Positions 22,201 through 26,567 of a stretch of 64,000 nt of DNA are shown in pieces. Positions within the stretch are counted from its first letter, which is position 1. Every line of letters begins with the position of its first letter. Origin of the DNA: Acanthornis magna. Its lineage: Eukaryota; Chordata; Aves; Passeriformes; Acanthizidae. The translations under genes and the position numbers were made by a program. The notes under the pieces are model-generated. The model saw only the letters and a program-made list of their open reading frames with translations. It did not search any database and was not told where the DNA came from. The stretch covers positions 620,001-684,000 of the forward strand of contig JAWUZG010000359.1 of the NCBI GenBank assembly GCA_036785705.1, given 5' to 3'.

Positions 22201-24147
22201 GCAGCAACTGGCTGAGCGGAAAAAAAAAAACCAAAAAAAAGTGTCCCTTCCTCCTTCTCACTCCCCCGTAGGAGAGCCAGGGAAAAAGTTTCAAAACATC
22301 CCGCGCAGGCAGAGCTTTCTCCCAGCTGCGTGACACAGTTAAAGCTACAGTACCATATTTCTGCTCAAGTATACAAACGATAGGGAATACAAAATATCAT
22401 TATGCCACCCCAGGACAATGCTTTTCAGCATGAGAAGTTGTCTCTTAGTTGTTTTCTCAGTCTTTCACAATTCCTCAATACATCTGTCAGGTTTGACAGC
22501 TTGTTATTCTTCTCAGGAGTGAGCAGGAAGTCTGCTCATCTGCTTCAGATCCTGTGCTGATCCATACCCTTCTGCATTCAGTCCTTCTGATTCTCATGGG
22601 ATTTCAGGGGCCCTTTCCCCTGCAACTCCACAAAAACTGCCTGTGTTTGTGTGCATTTCAGTGCGCAGTGCACGAGCCCCTGAAATGAATGGGGGCACTT
22701 CCACAGCAACTCGTGAATGAAAGCAATACCAGAAGTACTTCTATTGCAGAGGCCTCTGTCTCTTTGATGCAGCATTTGACATTTCTGCTGCGAGCTTTAA
22801 CAAGTGCTTGCTTATTGCTGCTAGATCAGATGAAACAATTCTGAAAAAACCTGGTTTTACCGTGAGAGGGGAGGGGGAACTCAGAACATGATACAGAGCA
22901 GCTAAAGTACCTTCCATAGTGCTTTAAGACAAGTAACCACAGGTCCTTTCTTTATAGTGTGTGCTGCTGCCACCAGATCCGGGCGATCATAAAGAGGAGT
23001 GGAGTTACAGGCAATTTGAGCTGCAGTGAAAAAAGCTCTTAAGAGTTTGATGTAATCGCTTTTTATTTCTAATCCAAGCAAAGCATGGACCGCCATGAGA
23101 GCTTTGCTTGTTACTTTTTTTGTTAACTTATGGGGTGGCATTGTGGGTGTGCCATAAGTGCAAATATCCTTTTTTTCAGAAGAGAGTTCCTAGTTCAGTT
23201 TCCTCTTGGATATTTTGTAGTTGCTGATTTACTTAAAGTGCACTAATTGGATAGAAAGTGAGACCAAGTACAGTGTCTTTTCCCAAACAGTGACTTCTCT
23301 CAGGTGCACCCTCAGTTGTGGATCAGTGAGGTCTTGCCTTTATCTGGAAGCGCAGGCTGTCTTAGAGTTGAGTGTCCTCTCTCTTAGTTTGTCGTGATGT
23401 TTTACGTGCAGCTTGGTATTTCACTGAGATTCTTGCATGCTGTCCACTGGTCTTGTGAGGTGAATGCCATAATCTCCATGCTTCCAGTAAGACTGAAACA
23501 CAGTCTGGTGAAGCTGTACATTGGAGCAAACTGGAATCATTGCTGATACTCTGCACGTTTATTTTGATGTTCCAGATAAAGTAAGAGAGAATCCCCTACA
23601 GCATACATTCAAGCATGGGAGCGCAGAAGGTAATAGCGATGCGCCAACAGTACCAGCTGTATCAGCCGAGGGGGTCCTGGAAAAGACAACGTTCCTCAAG
23701 TCAAACAATAACTTCCTGTTGATCTTCCTCTTCCTCTTCTTCTTCCTCTTCTTTTTCATTCTCTTTTTGTGCCTGCTCTCCTACAACTGTTACAAAGGTT
23801 ACTTGCCAGGGCAATGCTTGAAATTTCACTCTGTGCTGCTGCTTGGTAAGAAGAAAACAAAGTCATATTTTTCTGATTGTGAGAAAAGCATGAAAGAGAT
23901 GCTGGTGGAGCAGGGCAGTGTCAGCCACCAGAGCGGGGAGCAGCCCAAGCCCGCGCACAGCCCCAGCTACGAGATGGAGCCTGACTGCAGGAACAGCCAG
24001 CGGCAGGCTGGGGACTCGCGGGCATCCTGCCAGGCCAAGGACAAGCCCTTCGACTCAAGTGTGAACTCAAGGACGCTGACTCAGATGTGGAGGGGGGGAA
24101 TGAAGGACCTCATCGTCCCTCTCAGTGGCGGAATTGAGCTGTGGTAG
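1056..24147 (+). CDS. SEMA4D: SEMA4D-like semaphorin gene, 13 coding exons, 5'-partial, possibly decaying
   Basis: Class 4 semaphorins are single-pass membrane ligands; SEMA4D (CD100) signals through plexin-B receptors in axon guidance and immune cells. The 13 exons join in a consistent phase into about 710 codons and follow human SEMA4D in order: sema domain (exons at 1056-11365), cysteine-rich PSI module (15055-15227), linker (15458-15501), then one exon with transmembrane segment and tail (23576-24147). The tail motif YNCYKGYLP and the following QCLKF are characteristic of SEMA4D. The exons encoding the signal peptide lie upstream of the window. Odd points: no Ig-like domain between PSI and membrane, a GG rather than AG before the exon at 10604, and a one-base loss near 24054 that changes the C-terminus. 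The sema frame has no stop codons, so decay, if real, is recent or partial. Assignment to SEMA4D rests on remembered human protein and should be checked by alignment. Confidence 0.85.
1202..1933 (+). other. Intron
   Basis: GTATGC donor to TTTTTTCACTTAG acceptor. No gene, repeat or RNA recognised inside. Confidence 0.8.
1934..1996 (+). CDS. SEMA4D: SEMA4D-like 63-bp exon
   Basis: This small exon is bounded by TTCACTTAG and GTATGTAC. Read in phase 0 it gives 21 residues beginning [10 protein letters not shown] and ending KGKSEQ. This aligns with the equivalent SEMA4D segment VYWKVSEDKK ... KGKSKQ and keeps its conserved Cys. Confidence 0.9.
1997..4632 (+). other. Intron with an LTR remnant
   Basis: An intron of 2.6 kb. 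It contains an LTR fragment at about 4350-4530. A GC-richer patch at about 2440-2560 has no coding or repeat identity that I can support. Confidence 0.75.
4350..4530 (-). mobile_element. Retroviral LTR fragment (class II/ERVK-like), minus strand
   Basis: On the minus strand this segment has the layout of an LTR promoter. Two CCAAT-type boxes (AACCAATCA and AGCCAATAA) are followed by TATATAAAG, then an AATAAA-type signal (TTTATT on +, 4424-4429). After these comes a C-rich stretch ending in CA at 4350. The outer U3 edge and a target-site duplication were not found, so it is probably truncated. Its sequence is unrelated to the LTR at 15757. The class assignment is inference from general layout. 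Confidence 0.5.
4633..4731 (+). CDS. SEMA4D: SEMA4D-like exon with CGTNAF motif
   Basis: Acceptor GTTACAG and donor GTAAGAAA flank 99 bp in phase 0. It encodes [11 protein letters not shown] ... [16 protein letters not shown]. The CGTNAF motif and the cysteine pattern are hallmarks of the semaphorin fold and match SEMA4D closely. Confidence 0.93.
4732..5857 (+). other. Intron
   Basis: AT-rich intron of 1.1 kb between GTAAGA and TTTTCAACAG. Nothing else recognised. Confidence 0.8.
5858..5951 (+). CDS. SEMA4D: SEMA4D-like exon with [14 protein letters not shown]
   Basis: 94 bp starting in phase 0 and ending one base into a codon, with donor GTAAGT. It encodes [20 protein letters not shown] then [11 protein letters not shown]. 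The last part is identical to SEMA4D and is a conserved semaphorin block. Confidence 0.93.
5952..6887 (+). other. Intron
   Basis: Intron of 0.9 kb from GTAAGT to a T-rich tract ending GTTGAAG. No other feature recognised. Confidence 0.75.
6888..7001 (+). CDS. SEMA4D: SEMA4D-like exon ([15 protein letters not shown])
   Basis: 114 bp beginning with two bases that complete the split codon and ending with one base, donor GTAAGT. It encodes [18 protein letters not shown] followed by [11 protein letters not shown]. Compared with human SEMA4D the conserved Tyr-Asn-Phe of this block is Asn-Asn-Leu, a change that may reflect relaxed constraint. Confidence 0.9.
7002..7858 (+). other. Intron
   Basis: Intron of 0.86 kb from GTAAGT to TATCTCTAG. 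No repeat or gene recognised. Confidence 0.75.
7859..8010 (+). CDS. SEMA4D: SEMA4D-like exon ([12 protein letters not shown])
   Basis: 152 bp, two bases then 50 codons. It encodes [20 protein letters not shown], then [12 protein letters not shown] and PRRARVCK. The FFFTE block and the R-A-R-V-C-K ending are strongly conserved in class 4 semaphorins. The donor is GTGGGA, a weaker but normal GT donor. Confidence 0.92.
8011..9348 (+). other. Intron
   Basis: AT-rich intron of 1.3 kb. Nothing else recognised. Confidence 0.75.
9349..9524 (+). CDS. SEMA4D: SEMA4D-like exon ([19 protein letters not shown])
   Basis: Acceptor TACCATAAG and donor GTAAGT bound 176 bp that start in phase 0. The peptide reads [20 protein letters not shown], then [14 protein letters not shown] and FTPQL. 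It is collinear with SEMA4[21 protein letters not shown]. Confidence 0.92.
9653..9812 (+). CDS. SEMA4D: SEMA4D-like exon ([15 protein letters not shown])
   Basis: 160 bp between GTGCTTACAG and GTAAGT, one base then 53 codons. It encodes [20 protein letters not shown] ... GKYMQS ... PNPRPGA. This is the conserved block of sema-domain blades 5-6; it ends at the usual semaphorin boundary after RPGA. Confidence 0.93.
9813..10603 (+). other. Intron with non-canonical 3' end (GG)
   Basis: The donor is GTAAGT. The expected acceptor, fixed by the downstream codon for Cys, is preceded by a C/T-rich tract but ends in CTGG instead of CAG. The nearest upstream AG (10544-10545 region, TTTTGTAG) would bring in an immediate in-frame GAG TAA. 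Confidence 0.75.
10604..10826 (+). CDS. SEMA4D: SEMA4D-like exon with lost AG acceptor
   Basis: Similarity starts exactly at TGT ATA AAC (Cys-Ile-Asn) and runs 223 bp to the donor GTGAGT. It includes [20 protein letters not shown], the block [11 protein letters not shown], and [19 protein letters not shown]. The exon is otherwise open and collinear with SEMA4D. Two glycosylation sequons present in human (NYT in both places) read NYM and KCT here. Because the dinucleotide before it is GG, normal splicing into this exon is doubtful. Confidence 0.85.
10827..11249 (+). other. Intron
   Basis: Intron of 0.42 kb from GTGAGT to TTGTTTCAG. Nothing else recognised. Confidence 0.8.
11250..11365 (+). 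CDS. SEMA4D: SEMA4D-like exon: end of sema domain
   Basis: 116 bp, two bases then 38 codons, donor GTAAGT. It encodes [20 protein letters not shown] then [17 protein letters not shown]. This is the last sema-domain segment of SEMA4D (RGALHKAIS ... HIIEETQLF). Confidence 0.93.
12553..12600. repeat. TA/TG dinucleotide microsatellite
   Basis: Interrupted TATATATG, TGTGTGTG and TATATATA runs within the intron. Confidence 0.8.
14999..15030. repeat. (TTTG)n simple repeat near splice acceptor
   Basis: Consecutive TTTG units followed by T-rich sequence, directly upstream of the PSI exon acceptor. Confidence 0.75.
15055..15227 (+). CDS. SEMA4D: SEMA4D-like exon: PSI domain
   Basis: 173 bp between CCTTTAG and GTAATC. 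It encodes [16 protein letters not shown] followed by [14 protein letters not shown]. The cysteine spacing and DPYCAW are those of the plexin-semaphorin-integrin (PSI) module that follows the sema domain. The flanking residues are more diverged from human than in the sema exons. Confidence 0.92.
15458..15501 (+). CDS. SEMA4D: SEMA4D-like 44-bp exon after PSI
   Basis: Acceptor CTTTTACAG, donor GTGAGT. The phase fits both neighbours (one base, 14 codons, one base). The peptide [14 protein letters not shown] aligns with SEMA4D GLIQEMSGDASVCP. Confidence 0.85.
15752..15756. repeat. Target-site duplication, left copy (ATGCT)
   Basis: ATGCT immediately before the TGTCTCGG edge of the LTR. An identical ATGCT follows the other LTR at 22418-22422. 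Confidence 0.93.
15757..16429 (-). repeat. 3' LTR of the ERVL-like provirus (673 bp)
   Basis: It begins TGTCTCGG and ends CCCAGGACA on the + strand, i.e. TGTCCTGGG ... GAGACA in element orientation, with TG/CA ends. Compared with the other LTR I find one T/C substitution (near 16142) and one A-run length difference (near 16240). It contains several homopurine runs and an ATTAAA-like signal on the minus strand near 15890. Confidence 0.95.
16430..16440 (-). promoter_or_regulatory. Polypurine tract of the provirus
   Basis: On the minus strand AAGGGGTGGAA abuts the first base of the 3' LTR. This is the position and composition of the plus-strand primer in retroviruses. Confidence 0.85.
16487..16560. 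repeat. TA/CA simple repeat between pol and PPT
   Basis: Repeated ACACACATATATAC and TACATATATACATAT motifs fill much of the short gap between the pol stop and the polypurine tract, where other retroviruses would carry env. Confidence 0.85.
16613..19807 (-). CDS. pol: ERVL-like Pol (protease, RT, RNase H, integrase)
   Basis: Open frame of about 1,064 codons directly following the gag UAG in the same phase and ending in TAA at 16613-16615. No ATG lies at its start, so it is presumably made by stop readthrough. Counting from codon GTG at 19753: aspartic protease with LVDTGA (17-22) and ILGIDFL (77-83); reverse transcriptase with Asp232 in TIDIANAF and YIDD (294-297); RNase H with Asp605 (FTDGS), Glu644 and Asp668 (YTDSW); integrase zinc finger His765, His770, Cys799, Cys802; and integrase core Asp832, Asp891, Glu927 (D,D-35-E). 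All catalytic residues are present. The closest family by RT motifs is ERV-L. There is no dUTPase at the C-terminus. Confidence 0.95.
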   Translation of the reverse strand, partial: RGPASSQVGARENRAFWTVWIRWPGTTEPQKYEALVDTGAQCTIIPSPHVGAESVSIAGVTGGSQDLTLVEAEVSLTGKEWKKHSIVTGPEAPCILGIDFLQNGYFKDPKGLKWAFGIAAVETEGIKQLNTLPGLSENPSAVGLLRGEEQQVPIATSTVHRRQYRTNRDAVIPIHKLIRELESQGVVSKAHSPFNSPIWPVRRSDGDWRLTVDYRALNEVTPPLSAAVPDMLELQYELESKAAKWYATIDIANAFFSIPLAAECRPQFAFTWRGVQYTWNRLPQGWKHSPTICHGLIQAALEKGEAPEHLQYIDDIIVWGNTAEEVFEKGEKIIQILLGAGFAIKRSKVKGPAKEIQFLGVKWQDGRRQIPTEVINKITAMSPPTNKKETQAFLGAIGFWRMHIPEYSQIVSPLYLVTRKKNDFHWGPEQQQAFAQIKQEIAHAVALGPVRAGPEVKNVLYSAAGSHGLSWSLWQKVPGETRDRPLGFWSRSYRGAEANYTPTEKEILAAYEGVRAASEVIGTEAQLLLAPRLPVLGWMFKAEVPSTHHATNATWSKWIALITQRARMGNLNRPGILEIITNWPEGEKFGLIDEEEPEQVTRADEAPPYNQLPQDETRYALFTDGSCRLVGTKRKWKAAVWSPTHQVAEATEGEGGSSQFAELKAVQLALDIAEREKWPKLYLYTDSWMVANALWGWLERWKKASWQRRGKPIWAAEEWKDIAARAEKLPVKVRHVDAHVPKSRANEEHQNNEQVDQAAQIKVSQVDLDWQHKGELFLARWAHDASGHQGRDATYKWARDRGVDLTMDCISQVIHNCETCAEIKQAKRVKPLWYGGRWSKYKYGEAWQIDYITLPQTRQGKRYVLTMVEATTGWLETYPVSHATARNTILGLERQVLWRHGTPERIESDNGTHFKNSHISTWAREHGIEWVYHIPYHAPAAGKVERYNGLLKTTLKALGGGTFKNWEQHLAKATWLVNTRGSINRAGPAQSELLHRVDGDKVPAVYARGLLGKTVWINSASCKDKPIRGVVFAQGPGCTWWVMQENGETRCVPQGDMILGEGHM
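19778..19813 (-). promoter_or_regulatory. Gag stop-codon hairpin / candidate readthrough pseudoknot
   Basis: Positions 19789-19797 and 19805-19813 form a perfect 9-bp inverted repeat around a 7-base loop, and the UAG of gag (19808-19810) sits inside the stem. In element orientation the loop contains GGCCC, complementary to GGGCC just downstream (within 19778-19783), so an H-type pseudoknot is possible. Gammaretroviruses use a pseudoknot a few bases 3' of UAG for readthrough; here the stop itself is in the stem. The function is inferred. Confidence 0.55.
19808..21607 (-). CDS. gag: ERVL-like Gag with hydrophobic N-terminal segments
   Basis: 599 codons from ATG at 21607 (context ACCATGT) to UAG at 19808-19810. 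A GTG three codons upstream is in frame but is not a likely start. The N-terminus is hydrophobic: about residues 8-30, a second patch around 44-57, and a strong membrane-like stretch at about 128-150 followed by basic residues; NIT at about 86-88 is a possible glycosylation sequon. The middle is acidic/proline-rich and then helical, as expected for capsid. A coiled-coil-like stretch lies at about 473-505 and a basic tail follows. I see no CCHC zinc knuckle. The placement before pol in the same phase identifies it as Gag; the membrane segments are unusual for a Gag. Confidence 0.88.
   Translation of the reverse strand: MLFDRMWFEVILSVWYVGLLPYQQIGAIVSLMYNFYRSGTRHRLAMVICAVWVISGKVLETSKKVYARLLSSPSYSSFFWGFVGNITEPAGGEAEGEASWFFTYVFPFKFGTSPFENFQFPLDVKETTVLVFMVLTLVSILGVFIYMMVGFSRMRAEMSRGAEQEQTPDPDVRKIEWCGAWEEMGQFLKKFSDPIDWEIPLEQILRPAEVAKYLKAKCNDNLKTICWGLACAYRTLFNTLEQAGSEPKPMAAAPVTRSRKHQVKTDRPADDNGGEGSSKPTTESEVIVESMSVKDLRGLRKDYIQRDNESIISWLIRLWDAAGDVTLLDGTEMRHLGTLSHDADINRAARNGADPCSLWRRVIRGVRERYLCPEDLYQQQTPWKTTEQGIQRLREMGVVDIVFSEDIANPAPLMDPDAVECTPVMWRKLVRLGPKEYASALAMMKRDDGHETVLDMARKLRAYADTVHGPMNARISAVETRLQKIEDKMEENHKKLSKEIKEGLLQISAVKIKDSATERRRSPATRSEYTPRRELWYFLRESGEDMREWGEQPTAALARRVRELKEGKTQRGNSTRREVAPVDMSNSLEGTSSTHAHQG
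21689..21706 (-). repeat. Second PBS-like copy
   Basis: Minus strand TGGTGCCCACCTCTTGTG lies about 32 bases further inside. The block ACCAAATTTTGTC here repeats GCCAAATTTTGTC at the true LTR junction, so the PBS/LTR-edge region appears to be imperfectly duplicated. Confidence 0.6.
21721..21738 (-). promoter_or_regulatory. Primer-binding site (tRNA-Lys-like)
   Basis: Five bases inside the 5' LTR the minus strand reads TGGCGCCCAACTTAAAGG. The first 11 bases match the PBS used with tRNA-Lys(1,2) in betaretroviruses; the rest diverges, so the primer is uncertain. Confidence 0.65.
21744..22417 (-). repeat. 5' LTR of the ERVL-like provirus (674 bp)
   Basis: Same sequence as 15757-16429 except for one substitution and one extra A in a homopolymer. 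It would be the promoter LTR, driving transcription leftward through gag and pol, opposite to the host gene. Confidence 0.95.
22418..22422. repeat. Target-site duplication, right copy (ATGCT)
   Basis: Identical to 15752-15756; five bases fit ERVL integrases. Confidence 0.93.
22423..23575 (+). other. Remainder of last intron
   Basis: Ordinary AT-rich intron sequence apart from a minus-strand open frame at 22902-23141 (listed separately). No Ig-like exon. Confidence 0.7.
22902..23141 (-). other. Unidentified antisense open frame inside the intron
   Basis: 79 codons with a balanced, protein-like composition ([18 protein letters not shown] ... [12 protein letters not shown]). The frame stays open upstream of the ATG for at least ten codons. 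It ends in a stop; a GTACTT donor-like site also lies there. It could be a fragment of a retroposed gene or a chance ORF. I do not recognise the family. Confidence 0.25.
23576..24147 (+). CDS. SEMA4D: SEMA4D-like last coding exon: stalk, TM, cytoplasmic tail; Ig domain absent
   Basis: Acceptor GATGTTCCAG. After the split Asp codon it reads [18 protein letters not shown], matching the start of the human stalk/Ig segment (DKSK ... QHFFKHGGTAE). It then passes directly at about 23628 to a short stalk ending [11 protein letters not shown]. The transmembrane segment is about 23713-23781 (Leu/Phe-rich), followed by [15 protein letters not shown] and the tail GEQPKPA ... AKDKPFD. After Asp (24052-24054) the frame differs from SEMA4D: adding one base would restore VKCELK and DADSD, so a single-base loss is likely. 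The encoded end is therefore a novel tail to TAG at 24145. It is a single continuous exon with no intron in which an Ig domain could hide. Confidence 0.88.
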
Positions 24148-25440
24148 TCCTGCTGGCTGTTTGAGCATGGAGAGCCTGGCTGTGACAGCTGAGCCGTAGC
24201 AGGGTTACATGCTCAAGCTGTAGAGCAAGCCCATTTTTGTTCAGATCTCAGCAGACGAGAGAAATGGTGTACTTGTCTGGAGACCAGAGCATCTTGTGTT
24301 GTACTGTCTTTATTCTGGGTTTTTTTTTCAAATGGCCAGTTTCAGATCACCGCTTGTTTATTCCCAATTTTCGCCCCTACTGAGCGCTTTGCTCTAGTGA
24401 AGCTACTTGCTTGTTCTTTGGCCATATTCTTCGATAGAATAAAAGTAACTTTATAGTTCAGTTGGCTTTTAAAAGGACTTTGGTTTACGAATATTTTTAG
24501 TTGCCGTTACAAAAAGATCTACTTTCATTTTAATTCCAAATTGGAAATTGAGTTTAGTTTATCAGATTGGTAAATTACAGACTTTTGTCCAGATTGGGAC
24601 GTTTTTTTCTTTGCTTCTAGTGACTGTTTTTAGTTTTATGTTTTGTGTTCTGGCACACTAGATCTCTTTAGTTGGTTAATTTTTTTAACTGTTCTTTAAG
24701 TACCTTAGATTTTAAGGTATAATGGGGATAGCATTGCCTTGATTTGTGTAAGACTCAGGGATAATCTTGTTTAAAGGCTTTTTTCTTTGCTGCTTTTAAT
24801 GGTAAAAAAAAAAGCAGCACCACCGCCAGCCAGATGGACATAGGTCCCATTTTACTTTCTGTACAAAACTGGACTTTTGAAGAATTAACTTCAACAATTC
24901 AGCTAGTGACTCGCTGGAATGGACTGTTAGGACACAGCCTGATGAGAAAACGTTGCTGATTTTTCTCTTTTTTTCGCATTCAGAAATAACTCAGCTTCTT
25001 TTTGTGACAAATACTTGCAGCCTCACCCTTTCTGGATGATACCTTCACTCTCCTATGCAACTGGAGACTGAAACGGAAGCTGCGTAAACAATCAGTCTTT
25101 TGAACCATTTTTGTGAGGTGAAAGTGTGCATTTGTTCTCAGCCTGGTTCACAGCAGCACTGTTTGTCTGAAAAAGCATTTTGTGTGCAGTACAGTCCTGA
25201 AGAATTGTTCCTCTCACTGCTTCTTTCTGTAAATATTGTTAGAAGTAGAATTCATCATTTTAACAGTAAATAGCAGTATGCCTGGGCTGCTTTTCTGTGT
25301 TGAACTTACATGCAAACATAATTTAGACCATCTTAGCGTAAACAGTTTATATTTTGTAAGATTCAGTTTGGTTTTATTTTTCTGTTTTTAATTATGTACG
25401 CATAACAGAATAAATATTACAATAAATTGTATTCTATCTT
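24148..25440 (+). other. SEMA4D: 3' untranslated region
   Basis: Follows the stop codon without recognisable coding sequence and ends at clustered poly(A) signals. It contains T- and A-rich stretches typical of vertebrate 3' UTRs. Confidence 0.7.
25409..25426 (+). promoter_or_regulatory. Tandem poly(A) signals
   Basis: AATAAA at 25409-25414 and again at 25421-25426, followed by a T/G-rich stretch. They are the likely 3' end signal of the semaphorin transcript. Confidence 0.75.
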
Positions 25441-25875
25441 GGCTTTTATGAAATGTGACACAATGACACTCCTTTCCATTTGGGAAGCACTAATGTACCT
25501 TGTGGTTTCCTTTCGGGGCGGGGGGATGTAAAGACTTTGTAATTAATTTGGGGCAGCCTCTCAGCTTCAATTGAATGGCTTACAACCCAGGGTGGGGAGA
25601 TGGAAAGGATGGGAGGAAAAAAGGGTGGGTGAAGGAGGAAAGTGCTCCTCTCTAGGGGCCTAGGGACACTTCATCTTATTGCCTTTCTAAATCTCATTTG
25701 TCTTTTTGCATTATTTCTTCATTGCGTGATGCATTTCTTGCAACATTTTTCCTTAGTTCCCTTTTACTTTCTTTTCTGTCCTCTTGTGTCACACAGCCTC
25801 ATCTCCGATACCTTTCCCTCCTGCTGGTGCCTCCTTTTTTGTCCTGTGTGGGAAGTGACTCTCCTCCTTCCCCCC
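25441..25875. other. Spacer between gene end and solo LTR
   Basis: T/C-rich sequence with a short G run at about 25518-25525. No gene or repeat recognised. Confidence 0.6.
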
Positions 25876-26567
25876 TGTCCTGGGGTGGCGTAAATGATAT
25901 TTCGTATTCCCTATCGTTTGTATACTTGACCAGAATATGGTCCTGTAGCTTTAACTGTGTCCTGCAGCCGAGAGAAGCTCTGCCAGCGTGGGATGTTTTG
26001 GGAATTTTGGGAATTTTGGGGGGATTTTTTGGGGTTTTTTCCCCAGCTGTTCTACGGGGGAGGGAGAAGGAAGGGACACTGTTTGTTTTATTATTTTTTT
26101 TGAGTCAGTTGCTGCTGCTGGTTGCTGCTGCTACTGGTGTGGTTGCTGCTTGGGTTTTCTTTTTTATTTCTTTTTCCCTTTTTTCCCCCAGGATTGTTTT
26201 TTTTTCGTCATTTTTGGACCTTTTTCTTCAACTTGCTTTCTCATCTGAGAACCTGAGGAGCCCCGGAGGACAGCGGACGAGAATCCTCCAGGGAGCCACC
26301 GGAGGAACTCCACCCGGCCCCTCCGGGGACCCCGGAAAGGGGAAGCTACACCTGAGGAAAAGGACACTAAAGTTCATCAGCTGTTTATTCAGGTTTAATG
26401 ACCCTTTTTTTCCTTTCCCTTTCCGCTGTGTGGTCTGTTAATTAAACAGTTCTTCCCACTTTAGGCTGAGATATTCTGTTGTTGTGGGAGGAAGGGATGC
26501 CTTTGCTGTGGGGGAGGCACCTGTTCAGAGTGCTTTCTACCTGGGATATTTGTCTCTAACCAAGACA
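25876..26567 (+). mobile_element. Solo LTR related to the ERVL-like provirus, + strand
   Basis: It starts TGTCCTGGGGTGGC and ends ACCAAGACA, matching the whole length of the provirus LTR in the opposite orientation but with many substitutions and indels. No internal retroviral sequence is attached. The five bases on either side (CCCCC and GGGAA) do not form a target duplication. It is older than the provirus. Confidence 0.88.

Larger units (their letters stand above)
15757..22417 (-). mobile_element. Complete ERVL-like (class III) endogenous retrovirus, env-less
   Basis: This 6.66-kb provirus is inserted antisense to the semaphorin gene. Read on the minus strand it goes 5' LTR (21744-22417), PBS, gag, pol, PPT, 3' LTR (15757-16429). 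The Pol protein resembles ERV-L elements in its RT ([24 protein letters not shown]). There is no env frame, consistent with ERVL; the C-terminal dUTPase known from mammalian HERV-L and MuERV-L is also absent. All ORFs are open, the LTRs are almost identical, and the target duplication is perfect, so insertion was very recent. Whether this copy is active cannot be told from sequence alone. Confidence 0.93.
15502..23575 (+). other. Last intron, carrying the provirus
   Basis: The intron runs from GTGAGT to GATGTTCCAG. Without the 6.67-kb insertion (one ATGCT copy included) it would be about 1.4 kb. Neither flank (15502-15751 or 22423-23575) contains an Ig-like exon that I can detect. Confidence 0.8.

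Noticed and set aside
25698..26441. Plus-strand ORF of 247 codons
   Set aside because: It lies mostly within the solo LTR, with low-complexity Phe/Leu content from T-rich sequence; a chance reading of LTR DNA.
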